Numbered from the stretch's first letter, positions 37,070 to 46,256 are shown. The stretch is DNA of 64,000 nucleotides from JAICKN01 sp036489565 (GCA_036489565.1 DASXFN010000043.1:30328-94327); one strand, 5' to 3'. Translations and numbers: made by a program. The notes: generated from the sequence alone by a model not told the origin.

Positions 37070-39709
37070 CTATTCTGGCAGCATGACCTGCCCACTAACT
37101 TCGAAGTTGCCGCTGACTGATGGAGCTTCTGTACCCGGCTGCCCACCACCAACCGACACCGTGTATTTCCCCTGGGCGACTATGATGTTTCCGGTTTCCG
37201 TGACCATGCTCAGATCGCGCGGGTTGAGATGAAACTCAACCTTCTGGTTAGCTCCGGGTTCCAGATGGATCCGCTGAAAACCGCGGAGGGCCCGGATCGG
37301 CGCCCCCGCGACATCGGGAAACTTGAGGTAGAGCTGCACGACTTCGTCTCCAGCAACTTTGCCGGAGTTGGTGACCATAACGGATGCGTTTAGAGGATCG
37401 CCTGCATTGATCGTCGCATCTGGCAGATTAAGGTCGCTATAGCTGAACGTCGTATAGCTCAGACCATATCCAAAAGGCCAGAGTGGCTCGCCTTTGAAGT
37501 AGCGATAGGTACGGCCCTCCATCGAGTAATCTTCGAAGTTGGGCAGTTGATGGACATCTTTATAGAACGTGACTGGCAGGCGTCCAGCAGGATTGTTTTT
37601 TCCGCTCAGCGTTTCAGCAATTGCGGCTCCGCCTTCCTCGCCGGGATACCACGCTTCGAGGATTGCGTTGGCATGTGCTTTTTCCCAGTTTATACCGAGA
37701 GCGCTGCCGTTGGTGAGCACGACAACCAGTGGCTTACCAGTTGCGGCGACGGCCTTGACCAGGTCCTCTTCCGGTGCAGGCATGTCGAGGTTGGTGCGGT
37801 CACCCCCCAGAAAACCGGGTTGGTTAACCGGCATCTCTTCGCCTTCGAGGTGGCTTGTTATGCCCACCACAGCAACGACTACGTCGGCGTTTTTTGCAGC
37901 CGCGACTGCAGCCGGGTCGGGCGCATTGTTGACTGGCGCCCAAATCAGATGCGCCTCATGGTTGCCATCGTCAAAACGGCCATAACTTACATCAAGTTTC
38001 GCTGGATGGCCTTTCTCCAGATGGACCTGTCCCAGATGCGTATCATTGCCCCATCCCATGGTTACCGGCTTGTCGTCCACTGATACTTGCGCGAACCCAT
38101 CCGCCTTAATGCCAAGTATGTAGTCGCCAGTTGAACTGGCATTAAGAAAGCCGCTCCACTGAACAGAGATCGTCTTGCTTCCTTTGACCTCCTTTGGCAC
38201 GTTCGCATCACTCAAGTTCACGGTCGATTCAATCCGCGATATAAGCGGGGTAGGTTTGGCATCGAATCCCGGGCGGGAGCTGTAGTCGGCTTTAAGCCCG
38301 GGTTTGCCATCGGGCGTTGTCAGAGCCGATGCGGGCAGCGGGCTACCCTGATTGGAGAGGAACTGCGTGCCGGGAACATAGGTAATCTTCGCATTCGGAA
38401 ACTCGGCCTTGATTCCTTCCAGAATGCTCACAGTGTGCGTTGGAGTGCCGTTGTAGTTGCCCAACAGAACCGCGGTCTGATCAGCAAGGGGGCCAACAAT
38501 TGCGATGCGAGTGGCTGACTTTAGCGGCAACACGCCATCATTCTTCAACAGCACCATGGCTTCGTTTCCCATGCGCCGCGCGAGCGCGCGATGCGCCGCG
38601 CTGTCGAGTTCGGCTTCGTCAATCTTGCTGTAGGGCACGATCTCAGCTGGATCGAACATGCCGAGACGGATACGAGCGGTAAACAGGCGGATGAGCGCTG
38701 TGTCCATTACGCTCTCAGGAAGATAGCCCTGCTGCACGGCCTCGATGTAAGGCTTGTAATCGTGGTCGTCGTTCAGCTTGGCGAAGTCAATGCACTCATT
38801 GTCCATGCCGCGCTCAAGAGAGATGGCTGATGCCTGCGGCTGTGTCGGGCGGTAGTGGTGCCCGGCGAAAATATTACGCACAGCTTCACAATCAGAAACC
38901 ACGTATCCCTGGAAATGCCATGCGCCGCGAAGCGTGTGCTGTAACAGAAACTCATTGGCGCAGGCGGGCTGCCCATTGATGGCGTTGTAGGCGCACATTA
39001 CTGATCCCGCTTTGCCCTCGACGACAGCTGCGCGGAAAGCTGGCAAGTAAGTATCTTCCTCGTCATGTTTGCTGACATCCACATCAGCGAAATGGCGGGT
39101 AGGCTCAGGGCCGCTGTGCACGACAAAGTGCTTCGGCGTGGAGATGGTGCGATAGTAATGAGGATCGTCGCCTTGCATCCCGGTGACGAAGGCAACAGCC
39201 ATACGCGCGCTTAGGAAAGGATCTTCGCCGTAGGTCTCCTGCCCACGGCCCCAGCGCGGATCGCGAAAAATGTTGACGTTTGGCGCCCAGAAATCCAAAC
39301 CCTCAAAGATATTCGAGTGTCCGGCCCGCACAAACTGGGCATGCTTGATGCGGCCTTCAATGCCAATGGCGGTCGCCATCTCGTGAATGCGCGGAGCATC
39401 GAATGTGGCGGCGAGTCCGACGGGCTCGGGAAATTCCGTGGTGCCAGTGGAAGCAACGCCGTGCAAGGCCTCGGTCCACCAGTCATAAGACGGGACGTTC
39501 AAGCGTGGGATTGCCCGCGCCTGATTCACGAGCTGCGAGGCTTTCTCCTCGAGCGTCATGCGATGTACTAAATCGGCCGCGCGCTCCTGGGGTGAGAGCT
39601 TAGGATTCATATAAGGAAGATTGGAAGTGTCTTGCGCAATGGCGGAGCAGCTGATGAGTGCAAGGCAAGCAGCCAGAAGTCCGTAAATAAATGCTTTGGA
39701 AAAAGTCAT
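37070..39709 (-). CDS. Glycoside hydrolase family 3 (beta-glucosidase/beta-xylosidase-like) with PA14 domain
   Basis: 879 residues from ATG 39707-39709; GGGAG sits just upstream, and the TTG 12 bases earlier is less likely. A signal peptide (SKAFIYGLLAACLALISCSA) sends it out of the cytoplasm. The GH3 N domain has the conserved FWAPNVNIFRDPRWGRGQET and the nucleophile in GYVVSDCEA near residue 273. The GH3 C domain is interrupted at about 440-590 by a PA14-type insert (WSGFLNASSTGDYILGIKAD), and a fibronectin-III-like domain ends the protein. The DWWTEALHGV start is typical of the xylosidase/arabinosidase branch. Three base pairs after the upstream esterase stop, so one operon. Confidence 0.93.
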   Translation of the reverse strand: MTFSKAFIYGLLAACLALISCSAIAQDTSNLPYMNPKLSPQERAADLVHRMTLEEKASQLVNQARAIPRLNVPSYDWWTEALHGVASTGTTEFPEPVGLAATFDAPRIHEMATAIGIEGRIKHAQFVRAGHSNIFEGLDFWAPNVNIFRDPRWGRGQETYGEDPFLSARMAVAFVTGMQGDDPHYYRTISTPKHFVVHSGPEPTRHFADVDVSKHDEEDTYLPAFRAAVVEGKAGSVMCAYNAINGQPACANEFLLQHTLRGAWHFQGYVVSDCEAVRNIFAGHHYRPTQPQASAISLERGMDNECIDFAKLNDDHDYKPYIEAVQQGYLPESVMDTALIRLFTARIRLGMFDPAEIVPYSKIDEAELDSAAHRALARRMGNEAMVLLKNDGVLPLKSATRIAIVGPLADQTAVLLGNYNGTPTHTVSILEGIKAEFPNAKITYVPGTQFLSNQGSPLPASALTTPDGKPGLKADYSSRPGFDAKPTPLISRIESTVNLSDANVPKEVKGSKTISVQWSGFLNASSTGDYILGIKADGFAQVSVDDKPVTMGWGNDTHLGQVHLEKGHPAKLDVSYGRFDDGNHEAHLIWAPVNNAPDPAAVAAAKNADVVVAVVGITSHLEGEEMPVNQPGFLGGDRTNLDMPAPEEDLVKAVAATGKPLVVVLTNGSALGINWEKAHANAILEAWYPGEEGGAAIAETLSGKNNPAGRLPVTFYKDVHQLPNFEDYSMEGRTYRYFKGEPLWPFGYGLSYTTFSYSDLNLPDATINAGDPLNASVMVTNSGKVAGDEVVQLYLKFPDVAGAPIRALRGFQRIHLEPGANQKVEFHLNPRDLSMVTETGNIIVAQGKYTVSVGGGQPGTEAPSVSGNFEVSGQVMLPE

Positions 39710-39723
39710 CGTGTCTCCCAAGG

Positions 39724-40920
39724 TTAGTTGAAAAGTCTTGGTGCAAAATCTTTAAGGTCACGACGCCAGGTCTGCCATTCGTGATCTGTGCCAGGTGACT
39801 CATAGAAAACGTGCTGAATGTTGGCTTCCTGAAGAGATGTATGTAATCGCAGGAGCCCGGCGCGCATCATTTCCGGCTCCTTAGTTCCGACGCCCAGCCA
39901 TAATAAGTGGACTTTCTTCGCGAATACCGCGGGATCAGCAAATACGCCGTTGTAGTCGGCCTTAGGGTCCAGTTTCCGGTTCCCGTTCCCAAGCACCAGC
40001 ATCCCGCCCGCTCCACTGAATCCACCAATGTAGGAAAACAGATCGAGATGATCCAACGTGATCTGGAACGTCTGCATTCCACCCAAAGAAAGGCCTGCCA
40101 TTGCACGGTGATCACGATCGGGAAGTGTTCGGAAGGTCGAATCAATGTAGGGAATCAACGCCTTGGTCACGTCATCTTCAAAAGCTGCCGCCATGTCCTG
40201 AATGGCTTTCATCATTTCGGGAGAACCGAACGGCTTCCCGTTGAGATCGGGCAGCGCTTCGCCAGCGCGACGGGCATAGCCGTACGCCATGACGACGATC
40301 ATAGGCTTGCAGCTTCCAGCGGCAATGAGATTGTCCAGGATGAAATTTGCATGCCCTTGCCGAACCCAGCCGGTTTCGTCCTCGCCGCCGCCATGCTGCA
40401 GATAAAGCACAGGATAGCGAACCTTCGTTTGTTTGTCATAGCCGGGCGGAAGGTACACGAGGGCGTGCCGCCAGCTTCCAGTCACCTTCGAGTTGTACCA
40501 GACCTCACGAACCTGGCCGTGGGGCACATCTTGGACGGAATAGTAGGTGCTGCCGGGCTCCGGAACTTCGACGCCGCTTGCATCCTTGCCTCCGCCAAAG
40601 AACCCATAAGTGCCGGGGTCTGCGATCTCGGCGCCATCAATAACCAGCGTGTAATAGTGAAAACCTGGCACGAGCGGTGGTGTGGTCACCGTCCAAAATC
40701 CGTCGGGCTGCTTCTCCATATCCACCTTCGGCCCGCTCCAGAAGTTCAATCTAACCTTCGTCGCGTCCGGGGCTTTCACGCGGATTTGCACTCTTCCAGT
40801 GCTGTCAACGCGGGGATATTCAGCTCCCCAAACATTCGTCGCGGAGGGCGTAAAATCGCTCGACTGTTGTGCGAAACAAACAGAGGCAAATAAAAGTATT
40901 GCAAGTCCCAAATATTTCAT
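39724..40920 (-). CDS. Secreted carbohydrate esterase (CE1/feruloyl esterase-like) with N-terminal E-set domain
   Basis: 398 residues from ATG 40918-40920, preceded by GGAAGGACG. Signal peptide YLGLAILLFASVCFAQ. An N-terminal CBM48/E-set-like domain (about 35-130, RVQIRVKAPDATKVRLNFWS) is followed by an alpha/beta-hydrolase of the esterase D type: RYPVLYLQHGGGEDETGW, the nucleophile in AGLSLGGMQT (Ser near 276) and the His in TDHEWQTW near the C-terminus. The family removes feruloyl or acetyl groups from xylan. Directly upstream of GH3 in the same operon. Confidence 0.9.
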   Translation of the reverse strand: MKYLGLAILLFASVCFAQQSSDFTPSATNVWGAEYPRVDSTGRVQIRVKAPDATKVRLNFWSGPKVDMEKQPDGFWTVTTPPLVPGFHYYTLVIDGAEIADPGTYGFFGGGKDASGVEVPEPGSTYYSVQDVPHGQVREVWYNSKVTGSWRHALVYLPPGYDKQTKVRYPVLYLQHGGGEDETGWVRQGHANFILDNLIAAGSCKPMIVVMAYGYARRAGEALPDLNGKPFGSPEMMKAIQDMAAAFEDDVTKALIPYIDSTFRTLPDRDHRAMAGLSLGGMQTFQITLDHLDLFSYIGGFSGAGGMLVLGNGNRKLDPKADYNGVFADPAVFAKKVHLLWLGVGTKEPEMMRAGLLRLHTSLQEANIQHVFYESPGTDHEWQTWRRDLKDFAPRLFN

Positions 40921-41190
40921 TTCTCGTCCTTCCTGATATGGCCGCGCTCGCGCAGCACACTCATCCGCACGCATCCTGCTGTACTAAAACTCGACGGTGA
41001 TTCTACGATATTTGAACGAGGCGCGCCATGTGCGCCCGAGAAAATTCAATGTTTGCCAATCATGATGGCTTTGTTAGGAATGACAGCGGCCAGCAGCGGG
41101 GCGATGGACTCCATGTTTAGCTACCGACTCAAGCTTCTGGAATTTAAAATTTTTGGTTCTTAGCGATAACCTGCGAATCCGTGTGCAAAT
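40921..41190. other. Spacer between esterase and katG genes
   Basis: About 270 bp with no supported gene. It should contain the promoter of the esterase-GH3 operon on the minus strand; no operator palindrome was recognised. Confidence 0.4.
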
Positions 41191-41225
41191 GGCGCCCCGA
41201 GGCTTCTGCCGTTCCTCGGGGCGCC
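41191..41225 (-). terminator. katG downstream hairpin
   Basis: Twelve-base perfect stem (GGCGCCCCGAGG / CCTCGGGGCGCC) with an 11-base loop, 27 bp beyond the katG stop. On the minus strand it is followed by ATTTGC, a weak T-run. Position and strength suggest transcription termination for katG. Confidence 0.6.
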
Positions 41226-41251
41226 AAGATTTGTCCAGCCGCAAGCACAGA

Positions 41252-43528
41252 TCAGACTGCCACGAAGAGATCGTGGTTCATCACCTTGGTCCATGCAGCC
41301 ACGAAGTCTTTCGCAAACTTCTCCTTCGAATCGGCACACGCATAGACTTCCGCCAAGGCGCGCAGTTGCGAGTGCGAACCGAAGACAAGGTCCACACGCG
41401 TTCCTGTCCACTTGACGTCGTTTGTCTTCCGGTCGCGGCCTTCGTAAATGTCTCCGGAGCCGTTGGAGCTGGTGGAGCGCTCCCACTTCGTGCTCATATC
41501 GAGCAAATTGACGAAGAAGTCGTTGGTCAGCGTGCCCGGCTTCTTGGTGAGGACACCGTGCCTGGAATTGCCGGTGTTCGCACCGAGGACGCGCAGGCCG
41601 CCGACGAGGACCGTTAGCTCAGGCGCGGTCAGCTTTAGCAATTGCGCTTTATCAATCAATTGCCCTTCGTCCGATAGGCGCGATTTGCTACGGCGATAGT
41701 TGCGGAAGCCATCCGCGACTGGTTCGAGTGGCTCGAAGGATTCAACGTCGGTTTGCTCTTGCGACGCGTCCATGCGGCCCGGCTTAAAGGGAATTTTGAC
41801 GTCGGTTCCGGCGTCCCTGGCGGCTTTTTCAATCGCAGCATCGCCGCCCAGAATGATCAGGTCGGCAAGCGAGACTTTTTTGCCGTTAGACTTTTCTCCG
41901 GATTGAGAAGCGTTGAATTCTTTCTGGATCGCCTCAAGCTTTTCCAGCACCTTCGCCAATTCCGTTGGCTGATTCACCTCCCAGAACTTCTGCGGTGAGA
42001 GACGAATGCGCGCACCGTTCGCTCCACCGCGCTTGTCAGAGCCGCGGAAAGTTGAGGCTGACGCCCAAGCGGTCGAAACCAACTGAGAAATGGACAATCC
42101 TGAGGCAAGAATCTTCGCCTTCAGCGCGGCAGCGTCCTGCTCGCTGATGAGCGCATGATTCACGGCCGGAATCGGATCTTGCCACGGCAGCGTCTCTTTC
42201 GGAACGAGCGGGCCGAGATAGCGTGCAATCGGGCCCATGTCGCGATGCGTCAGCTTAAACCACGCACGCGCAAAGGCGTCCGCGAACTGGTCAGGGTTCT
42301 CGTAGAAGCGGCGAGAAATCTTTCCGTAAGCAGGATCGAAGCGCAGCGCGAGGTCCGTAGTCAGCATGGACGGCGCATGACGTTTTGAAGGATCATGCGC
42401 ATCCGGCACCGTGCCGTCACCCGCGCCATTTTTCGGTGTCCACTGATTCGCCCCGGCTGGGCTCTTTGTGAGTTCCCATTCGAACTCGAAGAGATTCTTG
42501 AAAAAATTGTTGCTCCACTTAGTTGGCGTCTGCGTCCAGGTAACTTCCAGTCCACTTCCGATAGTGTCAGCGCCAAACCCCTTCCCATATTTGTTCTTCC
42601 AGCCAAGCCCTTGGTTCTCGATGTCAGCACCTTCCGGCTCCGCGCCCACGTAATCAGCGGGAACGGCAGCGCCGTGAGTTTTGCCAAACGTATGTCCGCC
42701 GGCAATCAGCGCAACTGTTTCTTCATCATTCATCGCCATGCGCTTGAACGTTTCGCGAATATCCCTACCCGCCGCAATGGGGTCGGGCTTGCCACTGGGG
42801 CCTTCAGGGTTGACATAAATCAATCCCATCTGGACCGCGCCAAGAGGATTCTGAAGATCACGATCACCGCTGTAGCGCTCGTCCGCCAGCCACGTGCCTT
42901 CAGGGCCCCAGTTGACGTATTCTTCGGGCTCCCAAACGTCTGCGCGTCCTCCGGCGAACCCGAATGTCTTGAATCCCATATCTTCAAGGGCAACGTTTCC
43001 CGCGAGGATCATCAAGTCGGCCCAGGAAATCTTTCTCCCATATTTTTGCTTGATCGGCCACAGGAGACGACGCGCCTTGTCGAGGTTCACATTGTCGGGC
43101 CAGCTGTTGAGCGGGGCGAAGCGCTGCTGTCCTGCTCCGGCGCCGCCGCGGCCATCGCCAATGCGATACGTTCCTGCGCTGTGCCAGGCCATGCGGATGA
43201 ACAGCCCTCCGTAATGTCCGAAGTCGGCCGGCCACCAATCCTGCGAATCGGTCATGAGCGCATGAAGATCTTTGACTACCGCATTCAGATCAAGGCTCTT
43301 GAATTCCTTGGCGTAGTCAAACTCTTCGCCCATCGGATCAGACAGGTTGGAATGCTGGTGGAGAGCATTAAGGCTTACCTGGCTCGGCCACCAGTCGCGA
43401 TTCGTGGCGGTAGTTGCCCCGTGATTGAAAGGGCACTTGGATGCGGTTTGCGTATTTTTGCTCTGATCCTCAGGGGAAACACTCCCGGAGGATGAGGCAA
43501 TCGTGTTTTCCATCTTTGAATTGTCCAT
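41252..43528 (-). CDS. katG: Catalase-peroxidase KatG
   Basis: 758-residue bifunctional heme enzyme that destroys hydrogen peroxide. ATG preceded by AAGGA. Distal heme residues are R112, W115 and H116 (LFIRMAWHSAG). The proximal histidine is in ALIAGGHTFGKTHGA, and the GLIYVNPEGP segment supplies the Tyr of the Met-Tyr-Trp adduct characteristic of KatG. The C-terminal half is the usual duplicated, heme-free domain (RGGANGARIRLSPQKFWEVN). No signal peptide, so cytoplasmic. A Fur/PerR-type regulator gene lies 78 bp upstream on the same strand and probably controls it. Confidence 0.97.
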   Translation of the reverse strand: MDNSKMENTIASSSGSVSPEDQSKNTQTASKCPFNHGATTATNRDWWPSQVSLNALHQHSNLSDPMGEEFDYAKEFKSLDLNAVVKDLHALMTDSQDWWPADFGHYGGLFIRMAWHSAGTYRIGDGRGGAGAGQQRFAPLNSWPDNVNLDKARRLLWPIKQKYGRKISWADLMILAGNVALEDMGFKTFGFAGGRADVWEPEEYVNWGPEGTWLADERYSGDRDLQNPLGAVQMGLIYVNPEGPSGKPDPIAAGRDIRETFKRMAMNDEETVALIAGGHTFGKTHGAAVPADYVGAEPEGADIENQGLGWKNKYGKGFGADTIGSGLEVTWTQTPTKWSNNFFKNLFEFEWELTKSPAGANQWTPKNGAGDGTVPDAHDPSKRHAPSMLTTDLALRFDPAYGKISRRFYENPDQFADAFARAWFKLTHRDMGPIARYLGPLVPKETLPWQDPIPAVNHALISEQDAAALKAKILASGLSISQLVSTAWASASTFRGSDKRGGANGARIRLSPQKFWEVNQPTELAKVLEKLEAIQKEFNASQSGEKSNGKKVSLADLIILGGDAAIEKAARDAGTDVKIPFKPGRMDASQEQTDVESFEPLEPVADGFRNYRRSKSRLSDEGQLIDKAQLLKLTAPELTVLVGGLRVLGANTGNSRHGVLTKKPGTLTNDFFVNLLDMSTKWERSTSSNGSGDIYEGRDRKTNDVKWTGTRVDLVFGSHSQLRALAEVYACADSKEKFAKDFVAAWTKVMNHDLFVAV

Positions 43529-43606
43529 GATCTTTTTCCTTCGAATTAGTTGAAAATTATGACGATCTACAAACCATTGCTTCCAGTTCGCACAATTTAC
43601 TGCAGA

Positions 43607-44020
43607 CTAACGAGACGCGCACTTTGTGCACAGCCCGCGAAAAATGAGCTGGCATTCGCGAACCACGCGCTTACCGAGAGAGCGCGATGCAGGTTTGGGC
43701 ACGTTGTACCATTCCATGTCTTCAACGCTACCGCAACGGTCGCAGATGAAGTGGTGATGCCGTGTGCCTTTCGCATCGAATCGTCCGGCTCGGCCTTCGA
43801 CAGCTACTTCGCTCACCAACCCGGCTTTTACCAGGTCCCGCAGATTGTTATAGGTCGTGGCGCGGGAAGAGCGCGGATCCAGGCGATTTACTCCTTCAAA
43901 TATCTCTGCCGCCGTGGGATGTCCCTTGTGGTCCATCAAAAATGCCATCACGGCGTATCGCTGCGCAGTGCACCGTAACCCGCTGCTTTCCAGCGATCGC
44001 TGTATCGCTTCGGCATCCAT
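43607..44020 (-). CDS. Fur family regulator, PerR-like
   Basis: 137 residues: a winged-helix DNA-binding half (RCTAQRYAVMAFLMDHKGHP, SRATTYNNLRDLVKAGLV) and a dimerisation half with the metal ligands HHHFICDRCG (His cluster and first CxxC) and a final CTKC that completes the structural zinc site. Direct position upstream of katG in the same orientation matches the PerR/FurA-katG arrangement of many bacteria, in which hydrogen peroxide oxidises the regulator and releases katG. Whether it senses peroxide or iron cannot be decided from sequence. Confidence 0.9.
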   Translation of the reverse strand: MDAEAIQRSLESSGLRCTAQRYAVMAFLMDHKGHPTAAEIFEGVNRLDPRSSRATTYNNLRDLVKAGLVSEVAVEGRAGRFDAKGTRHHHFICDRCGSVEDMEWYNVPKPASRSLGKRVVRECQLIFRGLCTKCASR

Positions 44021-44028
44021 ATGAAAAG

Positions 44029-44043
44029 TTAGAATATATCTAA
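44029..44043. promoter_or_regulatory. Candidate Fur/PerR operator
   Basis: TTAGAATATATCTAA, a 15-base palindrome with perfect five-base arms and an AT core, 8 bp upstream of the regulator start codon. It has the size and AT character of Fur-family boxes. If bound, it would give autoregulation and control of katG through read-through. Confidence 0.5.
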
Positions 44044-44169
44044 TGTAATAGTTTGTCTAGATATGCGGCTAAGGAAGCGGAAAAGGACCACCCTCTGCCA
44101 ATAATTTAAAGATAAAGATGGGCCACCACCGGGGGGCCTCATTTTCTTCGTGTACATACCTTGACAAGT

Positions 44170-44189
44170 ATATACCGTGGGGAGTATAT
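44170..44189. promoter_or_regulatory. Candidate ArsR operator overlapping the start of the ArsR gene
   Basis: Inverted repeat with arms ATATAC and GTATAT separated by eight bases, immediately covering the ribosome site (GGGGAG) and the first bases of the ATG. A -35-like ttgaca lies at 44161. Such placement would let the regulator block its own operon. Confidence 0.45.
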
Positions 44190-44592
44190 GAAGAGAGTGG
44201 AATCAATCTTCGAAATTATTGCGGAGCCGAATCGCCGCGCGATATTGGGCCTCCTGGTCTCGTCAGAACAGTCGGTTGGAGACATCGAACGTCAACTTCG
44301 TATGTCGCAGCCAACCGTGTCCAAGCACCTGCGCGTGCTGCGAGAGGCCGGTTTCGTTGAAGCCACGGTGGACGCGCAGCGCCGTCTCTATCGGCTGAAA
44401 CCTGAGCCACTTCAAGAGCTGGATGCCTGGTTGGCTCCGTTCCGTCGCTTCTGGTCCGCGTACGTTGACGCTCTCGAACGCCACCTTGATCGTGTGAATC
44501 CAGACCGTACGGATCGTCAACAGCATGGACCATCAACACAAACAAAAAGGAAGCCTAAGCAGAAGACGACGCGGCGCAAGCCGCGAGCGTGA
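44188..44592 (+). CDS. ArsR-family transcriptional regulator
   Basis: 134 residues from ATG 44188 (MKRVESIFEIIAEPNRRAIL). The winged-helix core has SVGDIERQLRMSQPTVSKHL as recognition helices and a wing ending VDAQRRLYRLKPEPLQELDAW, matching the ArsR group that lacks metal cysteines and is found with SRPBCC/AHSA1 genes. The C-terminal tail is Lys/Arg-rich (KRKPKQKTTRRKPRA). First gene of a four-gene plus-strand cluster with short gaps, so probably the operon's own repressor. Confidence 0.9.
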   Translation: MKRVESIFEIIAEPNRRAILGLLVSSEQSVGDIERQLRMSQPTVSKHLRVLREAGFVEATVDAQRRLYRLKPEPLQELDAWLAPFRRFWSAYVDALERHLDRVNPDRTDRQQHGPSTQTKRKPKQKTTRRKPRA

Positions 44593-44605
44593 GAGGAGAA
44601 ACGAA

Positions 44606-44998
44606 ATGAAAATCAAATTGACCAGCATATACGTGGACGACCAGGAGAAGGCCCTTCGTTTTTATACAGACGTACTGGGCTTCGCCAAGAAGGCCGATTT
44701 CAGTAATGGCCCATTTCGCTGGCTGACTGTGGGTTCGTCCGAAGAACCCGATGGCACTCAGTTGCAGTTGGCGCTCAACAACAACCCCGCGGCCAAAGCG
44801 TATCAGCAGGCGATGTTCCAACAGAACCAATCCGCAGCTATGTTCTACACCGACGACGTTAAAGGCGACTGCGAGCGGATCAAAGCCCGCGGTGCCGAAT
44901 TCACGATGCCGCCCACTGACGTGACCGGCGCAACCATTGCGATGCTGAAAGACACCTGCGGCAACCTCATTCAGATTACGCAACTGGCGCAATGGTAG
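44606..44998 (+). CDS. VOC-family (glyoxalase/dioxygenase-like) protein
   Basis: 130 residues from ATG 44606, which has a strong GAGAGGAGAAACG site upstream. One vicinal-oxygen-chelate domain: KLTSIYVDDQEKALRFYTDV LGFAKK at the start, WLTVGSSEE in the middle, FYTDDVKGDCERIKARGAEF and a C-terminal LKDTCGNLIQITQ with the conserved Gly-Asn. Could be a dioxygenase, a resistance protein or an isomerase. 13 bp after the ArsR gene. Confidence 0.88.
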   Translation: MKIKLTSIYVDDQEKALRFYTDVLGFAKKADFSNGPFRWLTVGSSEEPDGTQLQLALNNNPAAKAYQQAMFQQNQSAAMFYTDDVKGDCERIKARGAEFTMPPTDVTGATIAMLKDTCGNLIQITQLAQW

Positions 44999-45023
44999 GG
45001 AAGCGAAAAGGGAAGGCAAGAAG

Positions 45024-45617
45024 ATGATCAATCGCGAGCAGTACGCACCGGGTCCGGCCTATGGAGCGCGAATACAAAAGGACCGGGAACAAGATGGCCC
45101 GGGACAAAAGAACGAAGCCAAGTGGACGCTGATTCTCGTTCGCGAGCTGCGCCACTCGCCGGAAAAAGTCTGGCAGGCGCTCACCGACCCGGCGCATCTG
45201 CGCGAGTGGGCGCCCTTTGATAGCGATGGCAGCCTGGGAGCGGTTGGAACGGTAAAGCTCACCTGGGTGGGAAATCCGAAGGCGCTCGAAACAAAGGTGA
45301 CACGCGCCGACGCTCCCAACGTGCTTGAGTACAACGACACACGGTGGGAACTCGAACGCGCTACTGGCGGCGGCACGCGCCTGACGCTGTGGCACAACAT
45401 TGATAACCGCTTCATCTCGTGGGGCGCCGCGGGCTGGCACATTAGTTTTGACGTGCTGGATCATTTTCTTGCCGGAACTCCCATAGGCCGCATCTCCCGC
45501 GCTGATGCCATGCAATTCGAAGGTTGGCAGCGATTGGTCACCGAGTACGCAAAACAATTTGGCGTTGAAGCGCACAGCCGGCCACCTAATGTGGCACAAA
45601 ATCGTGAATCGAGGTGA
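45024..45617 (+). CDS. SRPBCC / AHSA1-like protein
   Basis: 197 residues. After a hydrophilic N-terminus, the AHSA1/START-like fold begins at about 35 (LILVRELRHSPEKVWQALTD then PAHLREWAPFDSDGSLGAVG), with LTLWHNIDNRFISWGAAGWH and a long C-terminal helix. These proteins often accompany ArsR repressors and bind hydrophobic ligands. A ribosome site GGGAAGGC lies upstream of the ATG. Its stop overlaps the region where the DUF4256 gene begins. Confidence 0.85.
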   Translation: MINREQYAPGPAYGARIQKDREQDGPGQKNEAKWTLILVRELRHSPEKVWQALTDPAHLREWAPFDSDGSLGAVGTVKLTWVGNPKALETKVTRADAPNVLEYNDTRWELERATGGGTRLTLWHNIDNRFISWGAAGWHISFDVLDHFLAGTPIGRISRADAMQFEGWQRLVTEYAKQFGVEAHSRPPNVAQNRESR

Positions 45618-45628
45618 ATAGTAAAACC

Positions 45629-46228
45629 ATGCCAATATCTAAAGTTTCAAAGAGTACAAAAGACGCCGCAACGAAAAAGGAATTGCCGTCAAAACAAAGT
45701 GAAGAGCTGCTCAGCGCTTTGAAAGCCCGCTTTGAGAAAAATATGAACCGCCATGAAGATCTGGCATGGGCCAAAGTGCAGGCCAAGCTGGAAGCGAACA
45801 CCGGAAAACTGTGGTCGCTCAGCGAAATGGAAAAAACCGGCGGTGAGCCGGACGTTGTTGGTCAGGACAAAAAGACGGGCGAATACATTTTTTATGATTG
45901 TTCCGCGGAAAGTCCCAAAGGCCGCAGAAGTCTTTGCTACGACCGTGAAGCGCTGGAGTCACGGAAAGAACATAAACCAAAAAATAGCGCTACGAATATG
46001 GCAGCTGCCATGGGCATTGAACTTTTGACCGAAGAACAATATCGAGAGTTGCAGACACTTGGAGAGTTCGATACGGCGACATCGAGCTGGGTGAAAACCC
46101 CTTCTGCCGTCAGAAAACTCGGCGGGGCGCTCTTTTGTGATCGCCGCTTCGACACCGTTTTCCTGTATCACAACGGTGCGGAATCTTACTATGCCGCCAG
46201 GGGGTTCCGAGGTTCACTAAGAGCCTGA
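45629..46228 (+). CDS. DUF4256 protein
   Basis: About 199 residues from ATG 45629; the GTG at 45614, overlapping the previous stop, is an alternative, but GAGGTG then fits better with the ATG. Hallmarks are GGEPDVVGQDKKTGEYIFYD and CSAESPKGRRSLCYDREALE, with SRKEHKPKNSA and a C-terminal FCDRRFDTVFLYHNGAESYY. Function unknown. Fourth gene of the ArsR cluster; the set ArsR-VOC-SRPBCC-DUF4256 suggests a shared stress or detoxification role. Confidence 0.88.
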   Translation: MPISKVSKSTKDAATKKELPSKQSEELLSALKARFEKNMNRHEDLAWAKVQAKLEANTGKLWSLSEMEKTGGEPDVVGQDKKTGEYIFYDCSAESPKGRRSLCYDREALESRKEHKPKNSATNMAAAMGIELLTEEQYRELQTLGEFDTATSSWVKTPSAVRKLGGALFCDRRFDTVFLYHNGAESYYAARGFRGSLRA

Positions 46229-46256
46229 ATTTACACTGAGTTTTTCTAGCCGAACG

